A DNA stretch of 64,000 nt, taken from positions 10,742,398 through 10,806,397 of the forward strand of contig CALNVZ010003426.1 of NCBI GenBank assembly GCA_940671915.1. The letters run 5' to 3'. How positions within the stretch are numbered: the first letter of the stretch is position 1; each line of letters opens with the position of its first letter. Of the stretch, positions 14,396 through 26,534 are shown in pieces. This stretch comes from Paracentrotus lividus. Its lineage: Eukaryota; Echinodermata; Echinoidea; Camarodonta; Echinidae. The notes under the pieces were generated by a model. That model had not been told where the DNA came from. It did not search any database and worked only from the letters and a program-made list of their open reading frames with translations. Both the position numbers and the translations under genes were made by a program.

Positions 14396-15621
14396 CTATA
14401 ACAACAAGCGATAATATCAGAACCTATTACGTGTATTAAAGAACTGGTTGACAGAATTATGTAGATCTCTTTTAAGACAAATACAAATCTCCCCGTGTTT
14501 TTTGGGGGGTTTTTTGTGGGGGGGGGGGTGGGTTCGTAATAATTTTCAGGAGTTGAAGCCCAAAACAACGCTTTAAATGTTATGTTTCCAGGTCACTTCA
14601 TAGATAAAAATAAATTCAGTCGAGCTTCGCGCTCTCATCATATTTTGATTGGTGATGGCGTTACAAGGGGAGTTAAGATAATTATTATGGTTTAAAAAGG
14701 TGTTGAAACCAAAAGAAAAAACGGGGCATCAAAAAAATCGACGTGTCGTGACCTCATTCAACAACATTGTTACGTAACAAAGGTGTGTCTGTATACTTAC
14801 TTATTCATCTTTTAAGTGTATATTCAGACATCTTCCTCCGTTCTTTGTTGATTTATAGAATTGTTTAATTAATTGATTTACTCATTGCAGACCACTTGAA
14901 ACCCTCATACTTTCGATTTAAAGGTAGTCTTTAGTCTTGATTGAAAAAAAAATCTTTATTGAAAAAAAATAATCCGATTATTTATGTCGAAACAGTTATA
15001 CTAGGCCACTGTAAAAACTAATCAAATTAAAAACTTAATTTAAAATATTTGAACCAAAATTTTACTCGTAAATCGTTGTACAGTGTTTTCTGTTCGCATT
15101 TACTTTGTATACCCGCTACATTGGGATGTGCCTGACGCCGTACTGGATTCTTAAAGAAGTCGAAGTTTTGATCTTATTTAAGGCGCGGTCATCATCATCA
15201 TCATCATCATCATCACCATCGTCATCATCCGGTAGGCCTATTGTTTGTTGGTTTTAATGAAGTCAGTTTGTTCTTCCTTTGAACCGTTACGGGACGGTAT
15301 GCCCCAGGCACAACCCCAAGACTTTGTCCAAATCGACTACTTATTTACTATTCACGATCAAAACAACAATGTGTTTGGCCTTTTGTCGGCCTGTCGAGTG
15401 TTACTGAAGTATGGTCAAAGAACAATAACAGGAGTGGTCACTCGAACATTCATCAGAACTAGGTCTGATCCAAGGACACCTCCTTGAACTAATGATCATT
15501 AGTCACATCACTATACCAACTCAAAATCGATCACTAAAGGGGCTTTCACAATTGCTCTTGCGATCGTTTGCGATCATTTGGTCACAATATATATATGTTG
15601 CACACAATCGCAACGGTTGTA
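14396..15621. other. Non-coding, no gene recognised
   Basis: Poly-G near 14519, an (ATC)n run at 15190-15215, TAGGCCTA at 15233. The ORFs near 15245-15740 have no recognisable motifs. Confidence 0.6.
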
Positions 15622-16117
15622 ATGCGGCGGTCACAACTCATCGTAGGCTACGGGGCACGTGCCATCAACGTAGCCTGCGTTGTATGTGCAATGCACGCAC
15701 AGGTCCTGGGTTAACTTCTGCGATTCCTGCGTTTCTGTAGTAAGGGTATTGGAAAAACTTCCTGCACGTCGTACATGCATTGCACCTGCGAGGTACCTCC
15801 GCTGCACGAATTTTATACGAAATCCATCGTAGGGAGTTGCACGTCGAATGCGGCGGTCACAACTCGCCGTACCTTCGACGTGCAACTCCCTACGATGGAT
15901 TTCGTGCAGCGCAGGTACCTCGCAGGCACGTTGTATGTACGACGTGCAGGAAGTTTTTCCAATACCCTTACTACAGAAACGCAAGAATCGCAGAAATTGA
16001 CCAGAGACCTGTGCATGCATTGTGCAATCGACGCAGGCTACGTTGATTGCACGTGCCCAGTAGCCTACGACGAGTTGTGACCACCGCAGAAGGTACGGCG
16101 AGTTGTGACCGCCGCAT
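15622..16117. mobile_element. Two nested copies of an ATGCGGCGGTCACAACTCG element
   Basis: Copy 1, in reverse, occupies 15622-15847 plus 16089-16117. Copy 2, forward, occupies 15849-16087 and interrupts copy 1 inside its GTCGAAGGTACGG end. The reference intact copy is 25668-25919. Confidence 0.75.
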
Positions 16118-17526
16118 AAGCAGTCGCACCACCAATTTTGAAAGGGGCTTTATGCGGTGTGCACAACATATCGTAAGCTACTGATGGGAAAAGAATACCA
16201 GGCAAAGTGAAAAATTAACACCAGTATTTGGTGTTAAAATAACACCCAACAGCTAGTGTCAGGTGGTGCATTAACATCAGTGGGTTCGGTCCGATATAGG
16301 GCCTAGGGCGTGGTTAGATTCACCTCCTGTTAGATTTAAAAAGGGTATTTTTGAATTTTTGTTTCTTTGTTTGTTTGTTTGTTTTATTTTTGTTTTGTTT
16401 TTCTTTTTGCTTCGTTTAAACGCTCTTGGTAAACCTCTAAAGAGCATTACGAATCCCATTATTTGAACAGTATAGGTTAATACTAATGAGATGAATGTTT
16501 TTTTATTGGTATGTTCATCTCGCCACACCCTGTGGTGGAGCGTGGGCGGACACCGTTCTTCAAGCTGATTGTAAAAATGAAGGTGAAGATTTTTTTTATA
16601 ATAACAACAATAGGGTCTATACTGTACTTTTCCATGAGCAGCCAAAAGCGGTAAGAATACAAGTTATATACATCACATATTTAAGGTATTATAAAAGTCT
16701 AAATTTCCCTTTTTGAAATAAGAACCGATGGAGCTTGTCTAAGTTCTATAACGGCCTGTTGTTTTCTGCATTTTTTTAGAGAAAGTGGGTCGTTATTATT
16801 ATCGTTATTATGAGGGGCTATTATTACGTGATCCCAAGTTTTGTTGTTTTGTTCGTTCACCTCAGCCCTTTCACTCTCCGTTTGATGCGAAAGCAACATT
16901 TAAACTTTTCTTGTTCATGAGAGTAACAGAGATCACTCCTTTATTTCACTGCGAAAAGGGTTAATTTCACTGATATTTATGGGTGCCATTTCATATCTTT
17001 TTTTCATTTGGCATGTTAGAATTAAAGTAGGTTTATATAATTACTACGAAGTGGTAATAGGTGGACATTTTTTTTTATTCCCTTCCCCTTGAAAAACACC
17101 GGGTATCACACTTGTTTTGGAGAGTCAAGGTGTGCCCTTTTGTTGACATGCATCCTCATTTAAATTTCAAATGAAGTTGATTTAGCGCTCTGAAAATGAG
17201 GTCCCCTACTCGACCACTCCCTGCACACAGTGAAACGATAACAATACAGCTATACTTTGACCAATCAGCAGACGCGATAGAAACGTTCACGTTCGGTTCT
17301 AGTAATTGTGACCTCTTTTCATAATTATGTCATCGTGTCAACACTAACTCATTGCTCATGCGAACACTATTATTTCAAAACAAACATTGGACCTGGCTAC
17401 TGTTTGGATCTGTGAATTGGTAATACTAATAGCCACTTGATCTGATTCCTATATTGGCCTAGCTCATGCTACTTTTAAACCAATCCCTAGTTGGTAACTG
17501 TCCCTCCCACTATCAGCCATCATTTG
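16118..17526. other. Non-coding, no gene recognised
   Basis: AT-rich, with AACACC motifs near 16220-16280 and a TTTG-rich run at 16360-16410. Confidence 0.6.
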
Positions 17527-17798
17527 AGTATATGAATATAAAAAAAAGGCCCAAGTCCATCTCTTGGCCAAATTGAGTTAACCATGGAAGGTTGTTGCTC
17601 ATACATGAGTCCATCTTGTGTACAATATACAGCACTGAATTCTGCTCCAAAATGCCTGAAATTGATATTTAAAAAAAAATAATTAAAAAAAAAAATATCT
17701 CAAATCTCCATTGACTACACACAAAAATCATTGAGTTTTTCTTGATTTCCTCGAAATTAATTTTCATGGACTTGGGCTGTTTTTATATTCATATATTC
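17527..17798. mobile_element. Foldback MITE with GGCCCAAGTCCAT arms
   Basis: TATGAATATAAAAAAAGGCC followed by CAAGTCCAT on the left is mirrored by CATGGACTTGGGC and TATATTCATA on the right. About 270 bp, AT-rich and non-coding. Confidence 0.7.
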
Positions 17799-18455
17799 AT
17801 TTGTTACGATAATATTTCTTGAACAATATTTCGTATTTTAACATTTCGAATATAGAACTATAGAAAATGCATAACTGCAATAAAAAAGGGGGAAAGGTAA
17901 CTGATTTTCTTTATGTTATAATTATTAACATAAAGAGTATTTTGTCATATATAAATAATAAATTTAAAAAAATTTTAAAAAAACATAACAGTCACCCATT
18001 TGTAATCGAAAGAACATGGAAGTTATGGAACATAAGTTTATTCGAACTGGGATTTTGAATATTGATGTCGTAAATGTGGTAAATAGATATTAGACTTATT
18101 GGCGTTAAGACCAAATTGCTATTCGACAAAAGTTGGCAGCGCTGCATAATAACGAGCCAATCATTGCATCATGGGTGATATGAAGAGCTCAGTTCCAAGA
18201 GGTACTACATACACTTTGGATGAATATTGAGTTATTGATATGACACTATTATTCACGTAGGTACGTTTCTTTGAACAAAACTTTGAAGAAAAAAAAATGA
18301 AAGAAACTGTCAAAAATGCACTTTCAAATTTCACTTTTCCATAGACGCCTGTACAAAATATGGAAAACAGATGCATTTTACTCAGAAGTAACAAAAGTGC
18401 ATGTAGTACCTTTTGGAAATGACCTCTTCATATGTCAGATTAAATAAATGTTTAA

Positions 18456-18760
18456 AGGGGAAGCTCATCCTTGAATATAATAGGTTAAAAAAAATTTAAA
18501 AAAGGAAATTATTAAAACGAAAAAAACATTTTGTGAAGGTTTAAAGAAAATTCACAAAAGGATAACAAAGTTAGTATACATTTTTAAAGTTTTGACTTTG
18601 TGACGTCACCTGCAAAATTGCTCTCCCATATTTTGTGTATTGAAATTCCATAAATTTGTTCTTGATGAAGGAATATATTTATTTCAGATAGGCGGGTATA
18701 TATATGAATCATATATATACCCGCCTATCTGAAATAAATATATCATCAGATGATATATCG
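18456..18760. mobile_element. Half copy of the TTAA/GGGGAAGTTCACCC MITE with a hairpin
   Basis: The left arm (AGGGGAAGCTCATCC, then TTGACTTTGTGACGTCACC) matches the element at 38235, but the right arm is absent. It runs into a near-perfect hairpin at 18671-18742. Confidence 0.65.
18671..18742. repeat. Perfect 33-bp inverted repeat with a tiny loop
   Basis: TATTTCAGATAGGCGGGTAT and its complement are separated by only a few bases; the stem is uninterrupted for about 33 bp. Cruciform- or hairpin-forming. Confidence 0.9.
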
Positions 18761-18897
18761 ATATGTAAGTGATTAATATTCCTATTATTCTGTAAATGGC
18801 AATTTGTCGAATTTACACATTTTTCTTTTTCATTTTCTGCTTTCAGACTGGACTTCAGTTTTAAGCCAGGGGTACAAAAGCCCTGGCTCTACCTAGT

Positions 18898-19719
18898 GAG
18901 CCAGAAAAAACTAGACACCTAGAAAAATGTAAATGAAAAGAAAACCAATTAATAAACCTCAAATCATTATACATATTCTGAAAGAGTAACTCTTTCCGCA
19001 TTTTTTGGTACCAATCTTGTGTGTTATATTTTTACGCTTGAATGAACGCGACGCATTGTTTGTGAACATGTAAATTTCGCATTGTGCAAGAGTGGGGATA
19101 AGATAAAAACGGCCAAAAAAGCAACTCCATCCAGAATAAAATAGCATAACTTTTTAAGGAAAATGTTTTGAGCCAAATATCTTGGCAAGGGTGTTGTTAC
19201 AGTTATCGACATGATTCTGTGTAAAAATTGAGTTGATTCGTCAAATAATCCACGAATGAGTACACATCAAAGAATAAATTGTCACCGACAGACCTATAAA
19301 AGGCCTCTTAATACTTTTGAAAAGTGATTATTTTGTCTTTGACGTGTGCTCACTCATGCCTGACTCTACGGATCTATCTCATTTTCACACAAAATGTAGT
19401 TAATATGCGTAACAACAACCCTGCCTAGTTATTAAGCGCAATACATTTTTGTTAAAAAGTTATGCTTTTTTAATCAGGATGGAGTTGCTTTTCTATAGTT
19501 TTTGTTGTTTTGATTTTACTCCCACTTTTGCACAATTCGAAATTTACATGTTCGCAAACAATGCACTGTGTCCATCCTAGCGTTAAGATATAACACACAA
19601 TATTGATACCAAAGGATGCGGGAAGAGTTACTCTTTCAGAATATGTATAATGATTTGGGGTTTATAAATTGGTTTTCTTTTTATTAACATTTTTCTAGGT
19701 GTCTAGTTTTTTTCTGACT
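18898..19719. mobile_element. Long foldback element with AACTAGACACCTAGAAAAAT arms
   Basis: The arms extend about 380 bp each (e.g. GAAAGAGTAACTCTTTCCGC against GCGGGAAGAGTTACTCTTTC). Arm divergence suggests age. Short ORFs in it are byproducts. Confidence 0.75.
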
Positions 19720-20088
19720 TACTCGGCATATGGTCTCGGAAGGGGCATGTCATGAGATAAGGAGCGTCATGCTGGGCCGACCCCCATTTGAACTGTGCTA
19801 TGATCTTTGCAGTCATACATGACAATAGACAGCTTCCGATGTCTAATACCGTACAGAGTTTTACAGAATAATAGATCCAAAGTTGGTTCGGTTTGGTCGT
19901 GAAATATGTGCTTTTCTTCCACAGACTCATGTACGAGGCGAATACGTAACATCACCGCGGTGGTCTGGCAGTAATATCATATTTTTTAAAAAGATCAAAA
20001 TGTTATTTTGTACACCGCCTGAACCCTGATATTAAAAGATAAATGTTGCTTAATTGCATTTAATGCGCTTAAAATGGGGTACATATAA

Positions 20089-20093
<5 letters not shown>

Positions 20094-20171
<78 letters not shown>
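20094..20171 (+). repeat. (TA)n microsatellite
   Basis: Uninterrupted TA for nearly 80 bp. Other TA tracts are at 39824-39868 and 62781-62850. Confidence 0.95.
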
Positions 20172-20174
<3 letters not shown>

Positions 20175-20864
20175 ATATTAAATGTTGAGCACTTTGACTC
20201 ATTGTAGTTTTTATAACTTTATTATATAATATACTTATATAGTAATACCTCTATTTTATGCAATACAGTCAAATCGGCTTGGCCTTCATTTACGATTTCG
20301 TATCCACGTGTGCATGCTTACTCAAATCGGTCAACCCTCGAAAAAAAAAAGTCTAAAAAAGTAAAAGAGAAAAATAGCATGAATCACACACACACACACA
20401 AAGAATAGAATGCCATGTTAGAAAGCCATCATGATTTCCTAGTTTAATTAATTTTAATGTTCATTATGGTCTAGTAAGTCTTATAATAATTTGCACCATC
20501 CGGCATTTGTTTTGTTGAGTTGTTCTTGAAAGAGCCGTGTCGGTTTTGATAGGGTATTATGTGTAAATTTGAATGTACTATAACAAGATATACCTTTCTC
20601 CAAAATAAGGAGTAAATATGCCACTTTACACTTTCACTCAAAATTAAATGGTAATTAAAGCACTCCAGCGAATTTTAAATATTTTTTATTTAAGCCGTCT
20701 TAATTGCTGTCAGAGTGAGCCCGATTTCCGCTCAATTTTCTCACTTGTTTCAAACGAATTGACACGAGTGAACGAGTTCTTTTATGTTTGTTTGTTGTTT
20801 TGTTTAGGGATTTAACTACTTTTTAAGTGCTTTTCTACCATTTTATATTGAGCTAACAAAGTAC

Positions 20865-21100
20865 ATTTTTCAAAAACTATGACAAAGCAATTTCAAAGAA
20901 CCGTCTCAAAGTTGTTTCCGCAACTCATGAAACGTCTCCGGGACGTCTCAGAGACGTCTCCGCGACGTTTCATGAGTCGCGGAAACTACTTTGAGACGGT
21001 TCTTTGAAATTGCTTTGTCACAGTTTTTGAAAATTGTCGCGGAGACGATATTTTCTATTCCGTCGCGGAGACGTCTCCGCGAAATGAGAAACCACCCTAA
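20865..21100. mobile_element. Foldback element of the GAGACGTCTC family, left-truncated
   Basis: Arms around the sequence AAAGAACCGTCTCAAAGTTG pair with ACTTTGAGACGGTTCTTTG. The right end GCGAAATGAGAAACCACCC matches the family terminus, while the matching left terminus is missing. Confidence 0.8.
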
Positions 21101-22359
21101 GAGATAACGAACCTCGACTTCAAAAGGTAATCGTATTTAAATTTTCTGAATAGGTACTCTAGTTTACAGAAGCACTTAACTCACCGAGCGACCTATTCAA
21201 ATGGATATTATTTTCTCTTCTCAGTGAATGAGAGAAGGTAGTATGGGTTGGAATGGGTGTGTGCGTGGTGTGGGTGTGTGTGTGTGTGTGTGTTTTGTGT
21301 GATGTTAGGGTTGTGTGTTGTGTGTTGTGTGGGTGTTGTTGTGTGTGGTGAGTTGCGTGTTTGGTGTGTGGTCCGTGTGGGGTGGGGAAGGGTATGGTGG
21401 GTGTGTGCGTGTCGTTAGTGTGTATATCTTTAAAGTTACAGCTAGCTTGTTTAAACCGGTAATATCCCCATACACAAACCTTTACCATGGACGTAATTAC
21501 CGCCACCCCCCTCCCCCTGCTTTTGCTCTACAATAATTACATAATGTTCTACTACCCATCACTCATGTACGTATCTCTCGAACCAGCGGCAAAAGGTCAA
21601 TCCGGAATCGAACCTTGATCCTCTCAGTACGAGACTCCGTTCGGTAGGTATCAACATGCATGGCGCAATTGCTTTTGAATTGTGCTTGCCTAATAAAGCA
21701 GCACAAAAGAAAATGCGCCATTTTGATACCTAGACTCTCTCACATTCTCTACGTAGGTCTATTGCACACTTTCCGGACAACATTATAACCACCCTGAGTG
21801 AATGCACTAAAGAAAAAAGTTATGTAATTTATATATTGTCCTTAACTACTACAGACATATATCAGGAATATATAAATTCCTTTGATTGTAATTCTGTAAT
21901 AGGGATGACTAAGCCGTATACCTGAAAGGAAAGGCATTATAAAGGATTCTAGGGCGTTCTCGTAAGCAAATAGGCCTACTTTTTAAATACCCGTCTGTCT
22001 CAAGAGATGTCATCCTAGACAAAATTCAAAATGTTCAAGCCGTGTTAATCTGCCTTTTTATAGCGCATTGACTCGTCTAACATCCCTTTGAGGGCGCGGT
22101 CTTCTGATCATCGTACCCACATGACCGCATAAATTATGTAAATCGAAGCGCGATGAAACAGGTCCCATATGATAACAGACTAATAGTTACATAGTATTAT
22201 ACCTCACTTGTCATATTTTATCGGAACTCTTCCGTTTAAGAGAGAAAACCAAGATTTTATGACCAATTTCTTAAAACGTATTCCAGAAGCCAAGGACCTA
22301 CTATATACATGCAGAATGGAGTAAGAACGGGTACAATACGCGACCAGGTTGTACGCTAA
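21101..22359. other. Non-coding; GT-rich tract and a lone box B-like site
   Basis: On the minus strand GGTTCGATTCC occurs near 21605-21620, but without a box A at tRNA distance. TAGGCCTA at 21971. Confidence 0.5.
21238..21420 (+). repeat. GT-rich tract
   Basis: Irregular GTGTG and GGTGT sequence. A matching CA-rich tract is at 7660-7800. Confidence 0.9.
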
Positions 22360-22592
22360 TGTTACAGTCACACAGACACTTACGTTTAGTTACGTCCGGT
22401 TGCGTCCAAAAATTATTTTCTTTTCTGCGGATCCCCACGGATGCCTTCCCGTCATAGTAAGCAGTGGAAATAATGATAATTTCGTTCATCCAATAAAACA
22501 AAAAAATACATAAGAAATGATAGAATAGAAGATGAAATAAGATTAAAACAACACAAACGTATCTATACGCAAGTGTCTGTGTGACTGCAGCA
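22360..22592. mobile_element. Harbinger-like MITE, TAA target duplication
   Basis: The termini are TGTTACAGTCACACAGACAC and its near-complement ending CTGCAGCA, flanked by TAA on both sides. 233 bp. A second copy is at 25451-25941. Confidence 0.8.
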
Positions 22593-23297
22593 TAATGTAT
22601 TCTAAAATTTAGATATCCTTGTATCAGCGTATTCAATTTACCTCTCATGTTTGAAAGCGCTTTACGTTGAATCCAGGTGTATCTTGTCCCTCCTAAGTCA
22701 TGGTAAAATATATTTCATCCCCATATTATTATGTAAAGGTCAGAAAGGGAAAATCAGAAATAGGAGAAATACGTATTCTTGTGTTTGTTTGTTTTTTTTC
22801 CTTTTCTTTGATTTGTATTTAAATTTGAAAATTGACCAAGAGCACACCCTTATATCTTAACTTGATTATAGTCTTATAAAAGTTCTCAGAAAAAAAATAT
22901 AATCCAAAATAACGAAAAAAACTGGCAGCAGGGTCATCGGCATGCATGTTTTGAAAGATGGGATTGAGCAAAAATAGGAAGGGAAATTAGCATTTTGAAC
23001 ACTAGAGCATCATAATCTTCATAATTATTATACTTATCTTCTAAATAAAAGTTGGATGAACCCCCCCCCCCCTCGGTTCTACGACCCTTTCGCAGTAGGC
23101 CTATACGCGAAGTGAAATATTCCTTTGCGTCCTATAATGTGAAATTATATTTGTGTAAATATTTTATTGTCACGGCGACCTTGACTCAGGCTTCATGCTT
23201 ATAGAGATTCTCGCCTCCTTTCACATGATTTATATTAAAAGAATTTGTATTATGTATTTTGAAAAGGGAATAAATGTTACTAGAACTTGAACTCGAA

Positions 23298-23617
23298 CTA
23301 AGGGTGGTATCTCACTTCGCGACGGAGAAAACGTATTAGAGACGTCTCCGAGACGTCTCCGCGACATTTTCAAAAACTGTGACAAAGCAGTTACAAAGAA
23401 CCGTCTCAAAGTTGTTTCCGCGACTCGTATAACGTCTCCGGGACCTCTCCACGACGTTTCACGGGTCGCGGAAACTAATTTGAGACGGTCCTTTGAAACT
23501 GCTTTGTCACAGTTTTTAAAAAGTGTCGCAGAGATGTCGCGGAGACGTCTCGGAGACGTCTTTAATACTTTTTATCCGTCGCGGAGACGTCTCTGCGAAG
23601 TGAGATACCACCCTTAG
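23298..23617. mobile_element. Foldback element B of the GAGACGTCTC family, complete
   Basis: The 23-bp termini begin CTAAGGGTGGTATCTCACTT and end with the exact complement at 23595-23617. The interior is shared with 20865-21100 (GTTGTTTCCGCGACTC and its complement). Confidence 0.85.
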
Positions 23618-24004
23618 TAAGATCCATCTCCTCAGAAGGTGCAGAAACTAAAGAACTAGAATTACAAAGTCATATATAAGTAACTGGAAACTTCCTTGTA
23701 CTTGGAGATATCTTCGATTTTCGGCTTTCTCTGAAGAACGATGCGATTCCAAAATCGCATTTACCAAAGGATTACACAGCATGCATCAGAAAGGATCTAT
23801 TTGAGAATGGTAACGGACCGGTTAGACAATTGGGACCATGAAATTACAATTACCATGATTAACGGTCAACCGTAGGCCTAGGCCCTACTATTTTATTTGT
23901 CGTTTCACTGGGGATTAAAGATTAGCAAAGAAAGCTGTTCATTAACATTCCATATTACGGGTTGCTTTAGTCCGTTCTGCTTGAACACACTTAGTATTTA
24001 CACA

Positions 24005-24632
24005 ATAAGGGAGTTTACAGATACAATCTGCGCATGCGCGAGTCTCCGATATCCACTTTCGGGGTCAGGCCAAATGTACAAAAAGCGGCGACGTACAGTC
24101 AACCCATGGGTCAACCAACGTACGGCATATCTACAAATTCTTATCAGACAAAAATCTAGCTGTATATTTCTTTTGTCGGTTTTTTCCTTCTCCGTTTGCC
24201 ATTGTGAATAATATGATGAGACATTTTCATGACTTTAATTAATGTTTTCCTCCAGAAAGTTGCAAAAAACCCGACGGGTATTTTGCACACCGTCGAATAT
24301 CGAGTCCGGTTTCGGCGAACTCAATGCCGCTTTGCCGTACGCGAGTTGGTAATTATAAATTTCGCTTTCAGTTGAGAAAAGAGACTCAAATAAACATTCG
24401 TGTATCAAAATTAACATAGGATAAGTATACATTTTATTCATCAATAGACAAGTGGATTCTTCATCCATATTTTCACAATATGAGCGAGAAAAAAAGCATG
24501 AAACCATATGTAAATCAAAAGATGTCATAGACTTCACACATAAGAATTCCTGATAGATAGAGGAGACCACGACATATGACCCCTGACCCAATGACGTCAC
24601 AGAGCTCTACAACGTAACTTAAACTCCCTTAT
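24005..24632. mobile_element. Inverted-terminus element ATAAGGGAGTTTA
   Basis: The 13-bp termini ATAAGGGAGTTTA and TAAACTCCCTTAT bound about 630 bp containing two unrelated open frames that I do not accept as genes. No clear target duplication. Confidence 0.5.
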
Positions 24633-25450
24633 AAAGCTAAACGGGTTCAGCGTGTGTGTCAAACGATCGATAGTCAAATCAATGGGTGGGACTTTTTTTT
24701 AACTCTCTAAGTTAACACATAATAAGAAAGTTTCCGCCCTAAAAATAGAAACTTGTTTTTATCTTATTTTTACTTGGAGTTGAGATAAAATTATACGTCT
24801 TCTTCTTCAACTACGGTACAATGCCGTTATAATATATGAAATAATTATTGTGAGACCATTCTTCGCCAATCATCTATTGTGCGATCATTACATGGCAATC
24901 ATTTCTGCTCCACGAGTAATTTGTTAGTAGGTTCTAAGGTTTACTTCCCATTCCTTTTGGTAATTATTTTGAGATATTTATCAATCGATTATTTAATCAA
25001 TATTTTTTCTATTTCCAACAAATATGACAGAAGTTTGGAAATAACGGTTCGCATTTCATACAAAAACAGCTTCACCAACAAAATATACACGGATAAGTTG
25101 GGAATAAATGGGAATGCTGAAAATAATATCAATAAAATAGAAATCTGAAAAAAAATAAAATATACATAATCGTTATATTATATAAAATTTATATCGACAT
25201 CTTAGTCATGTAAAGAAATAAAGATTACACATTGCGTAGAGCGCTGGTATCGCACAAGGGTGCGTTGCATAAACGGTTTCTATTACAAAAAAAAACAACC
25301 TTGCTATCAACAGCCAATCAGAATCCAGTATTTCATAAAAAATTTACTATCGATGGCAAAGTAATGATAATAGTGAGTTTTTATGCAACGACTGTTGAAA
25401 CCTTAAAAAAAGATAACCCTTCTTATACGATAACCGTACCGCCTAGGTTA

Positions 25451-25941
25451 TGCTACAGTCACACAGACACTTACGTATATAGTTACCTTTTTTTTTTTTT
25501 TTTAATGTTATTTCATCTTCTATTCTATCATTTCTTATGTATTTCTTTGTTTTATTGGATGAACGAAATTATCAATATTTCTACTGCTGACTATAACGGG
25601 GAGGCATCCGTGGGGATCTATAAAAAAGAAAATAATTTTCGGACGCAACCGGACGTAACTATACGTAATGCGGCGGTCACAACTCGCCGTACCATCGACG
25701 TGCAACTCCCTACGATGGATTTCGTAGAAAATTTGTGCAGCGGAGGTACCTCGAAGGTACAATGCACGCACGACGTGCAGGAAGTTTTTACAATACCCTT
25801 ACTATAGAAACGCAGGAATCGCAGAAGTTAACCAGGACCTGTGCGTGCATTGCACATGCATCGCAGGCTACGTCGATGGCACGTGCCCCGTAGCCTACGA
25901 CGAGTTGTGACCGCCGCATTAGTGCCTGTGTGACTGCAGCA
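25451..25941. mobile_element. Harbinger-like MITE, TTA target duplication, carrying a nested insertion
   Basis: It starts TGCTACAGTCACACAGACAC and ends GTGTGACTGCAGCA, flanked by TTA at both ends. The body matches 22360-22592 inverted in the middle. A 252-bp second element (25668-25919) is inserted near its right end. Confidence 0.82.
25668..25919. mobile_element. ATGCGGCGGTCACAACTCG element, TA-flanked, nested
   Basis: Inverted termini ATGCGGCGGTCACAACTCG and CGAGTTGTGACCGCCGCAT, flanked by TA on both sides. CG-rich interior (TACGATGGATTTCG; GTAGCCTACG). Same family as the nested pair at 15622-16117. Confidence 0.82.
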
Positions 25942-26453
25942 TTAGGGTTAGGGTTACGTTACCGCATCTGTCTCGCGCGCTCTCTCTGAACTCTTTTTTG
26001 TCCTATGTATACTTAGGCGGTGTGGTTATCGTATAAGAAGGGTTATCGTTTAAGGTTGTAACAGACGACACCCTTAAAAAAGCCGGGACGCGCCCCACCA
26101 AACATCATTATTTCATTGGAGAAAGGTGATCAAGACACATAAATGGAAAGAAAGGCGGTGTATGGATTAGGAATTCAAGGAAAATGGAGAGGTATACAAA
26201 GATATTATGAATGAAAATGAATAGGTAAATAAAGTTAGTACGAGAAAATAAATGTGTGTAGAAAGAGGTAAATAGATAGGTATTTAAAGACCATTTGAAT
26301 AGATAGGTATAGAAAGATAGCGCGGAATGGAAATGGATTACCTTTATAAAGAGTGCATGAATGAAAATGGTGAGTTATGAAGCATTGTGAAAAGAAATTC
26401 CTCAAAATATAATAACAACTGATAGTCCTTATGAGAAAGGGAGAAAGAGAGAC

Positions 26454-26458
<5 letters not shown>

Positions 26459-26520
<62 letters not shown>

Positions 26521-26522
26521 GA
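26459..26522 (+). repeat. (GA)n(GACA)n microsatellite
   Basis: GA units change abruptly into eight or so GACA units. It sits next to the left palindrome arm. Confidence 0.95.
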
Positions 26523-26534
26523 GATAAAGAAATT

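Noticed and set aside
15631-16080. Overlapping 67-129 aa open frames on both strands
   Set aside because: They mirror each other because the region is a foldback of nested element copies.
21590-21625. tRNA gene from a lone GGTTCGATTCC box B on the minus strand
   Set aside because: No box A or cloverleaf at the right distance; at most a SINE scrap.
24235-24600. 121-aa minus-strand open frame
   Set aside because: It lies inside an element bounded by ATAAGGGAGTTTA inverted termini, without motifs, splice context or homology that I recognise.
25232-25807. 191-aa plus-strand open frame
   Set aside because: It crosses the boundaries of two nested MITEs and has no domain signature.
25942-25956. 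Telomere-like TTAGGG repeat
   Set aside because: Only two units, next to a MITE target site; chance or too short to mean anything.
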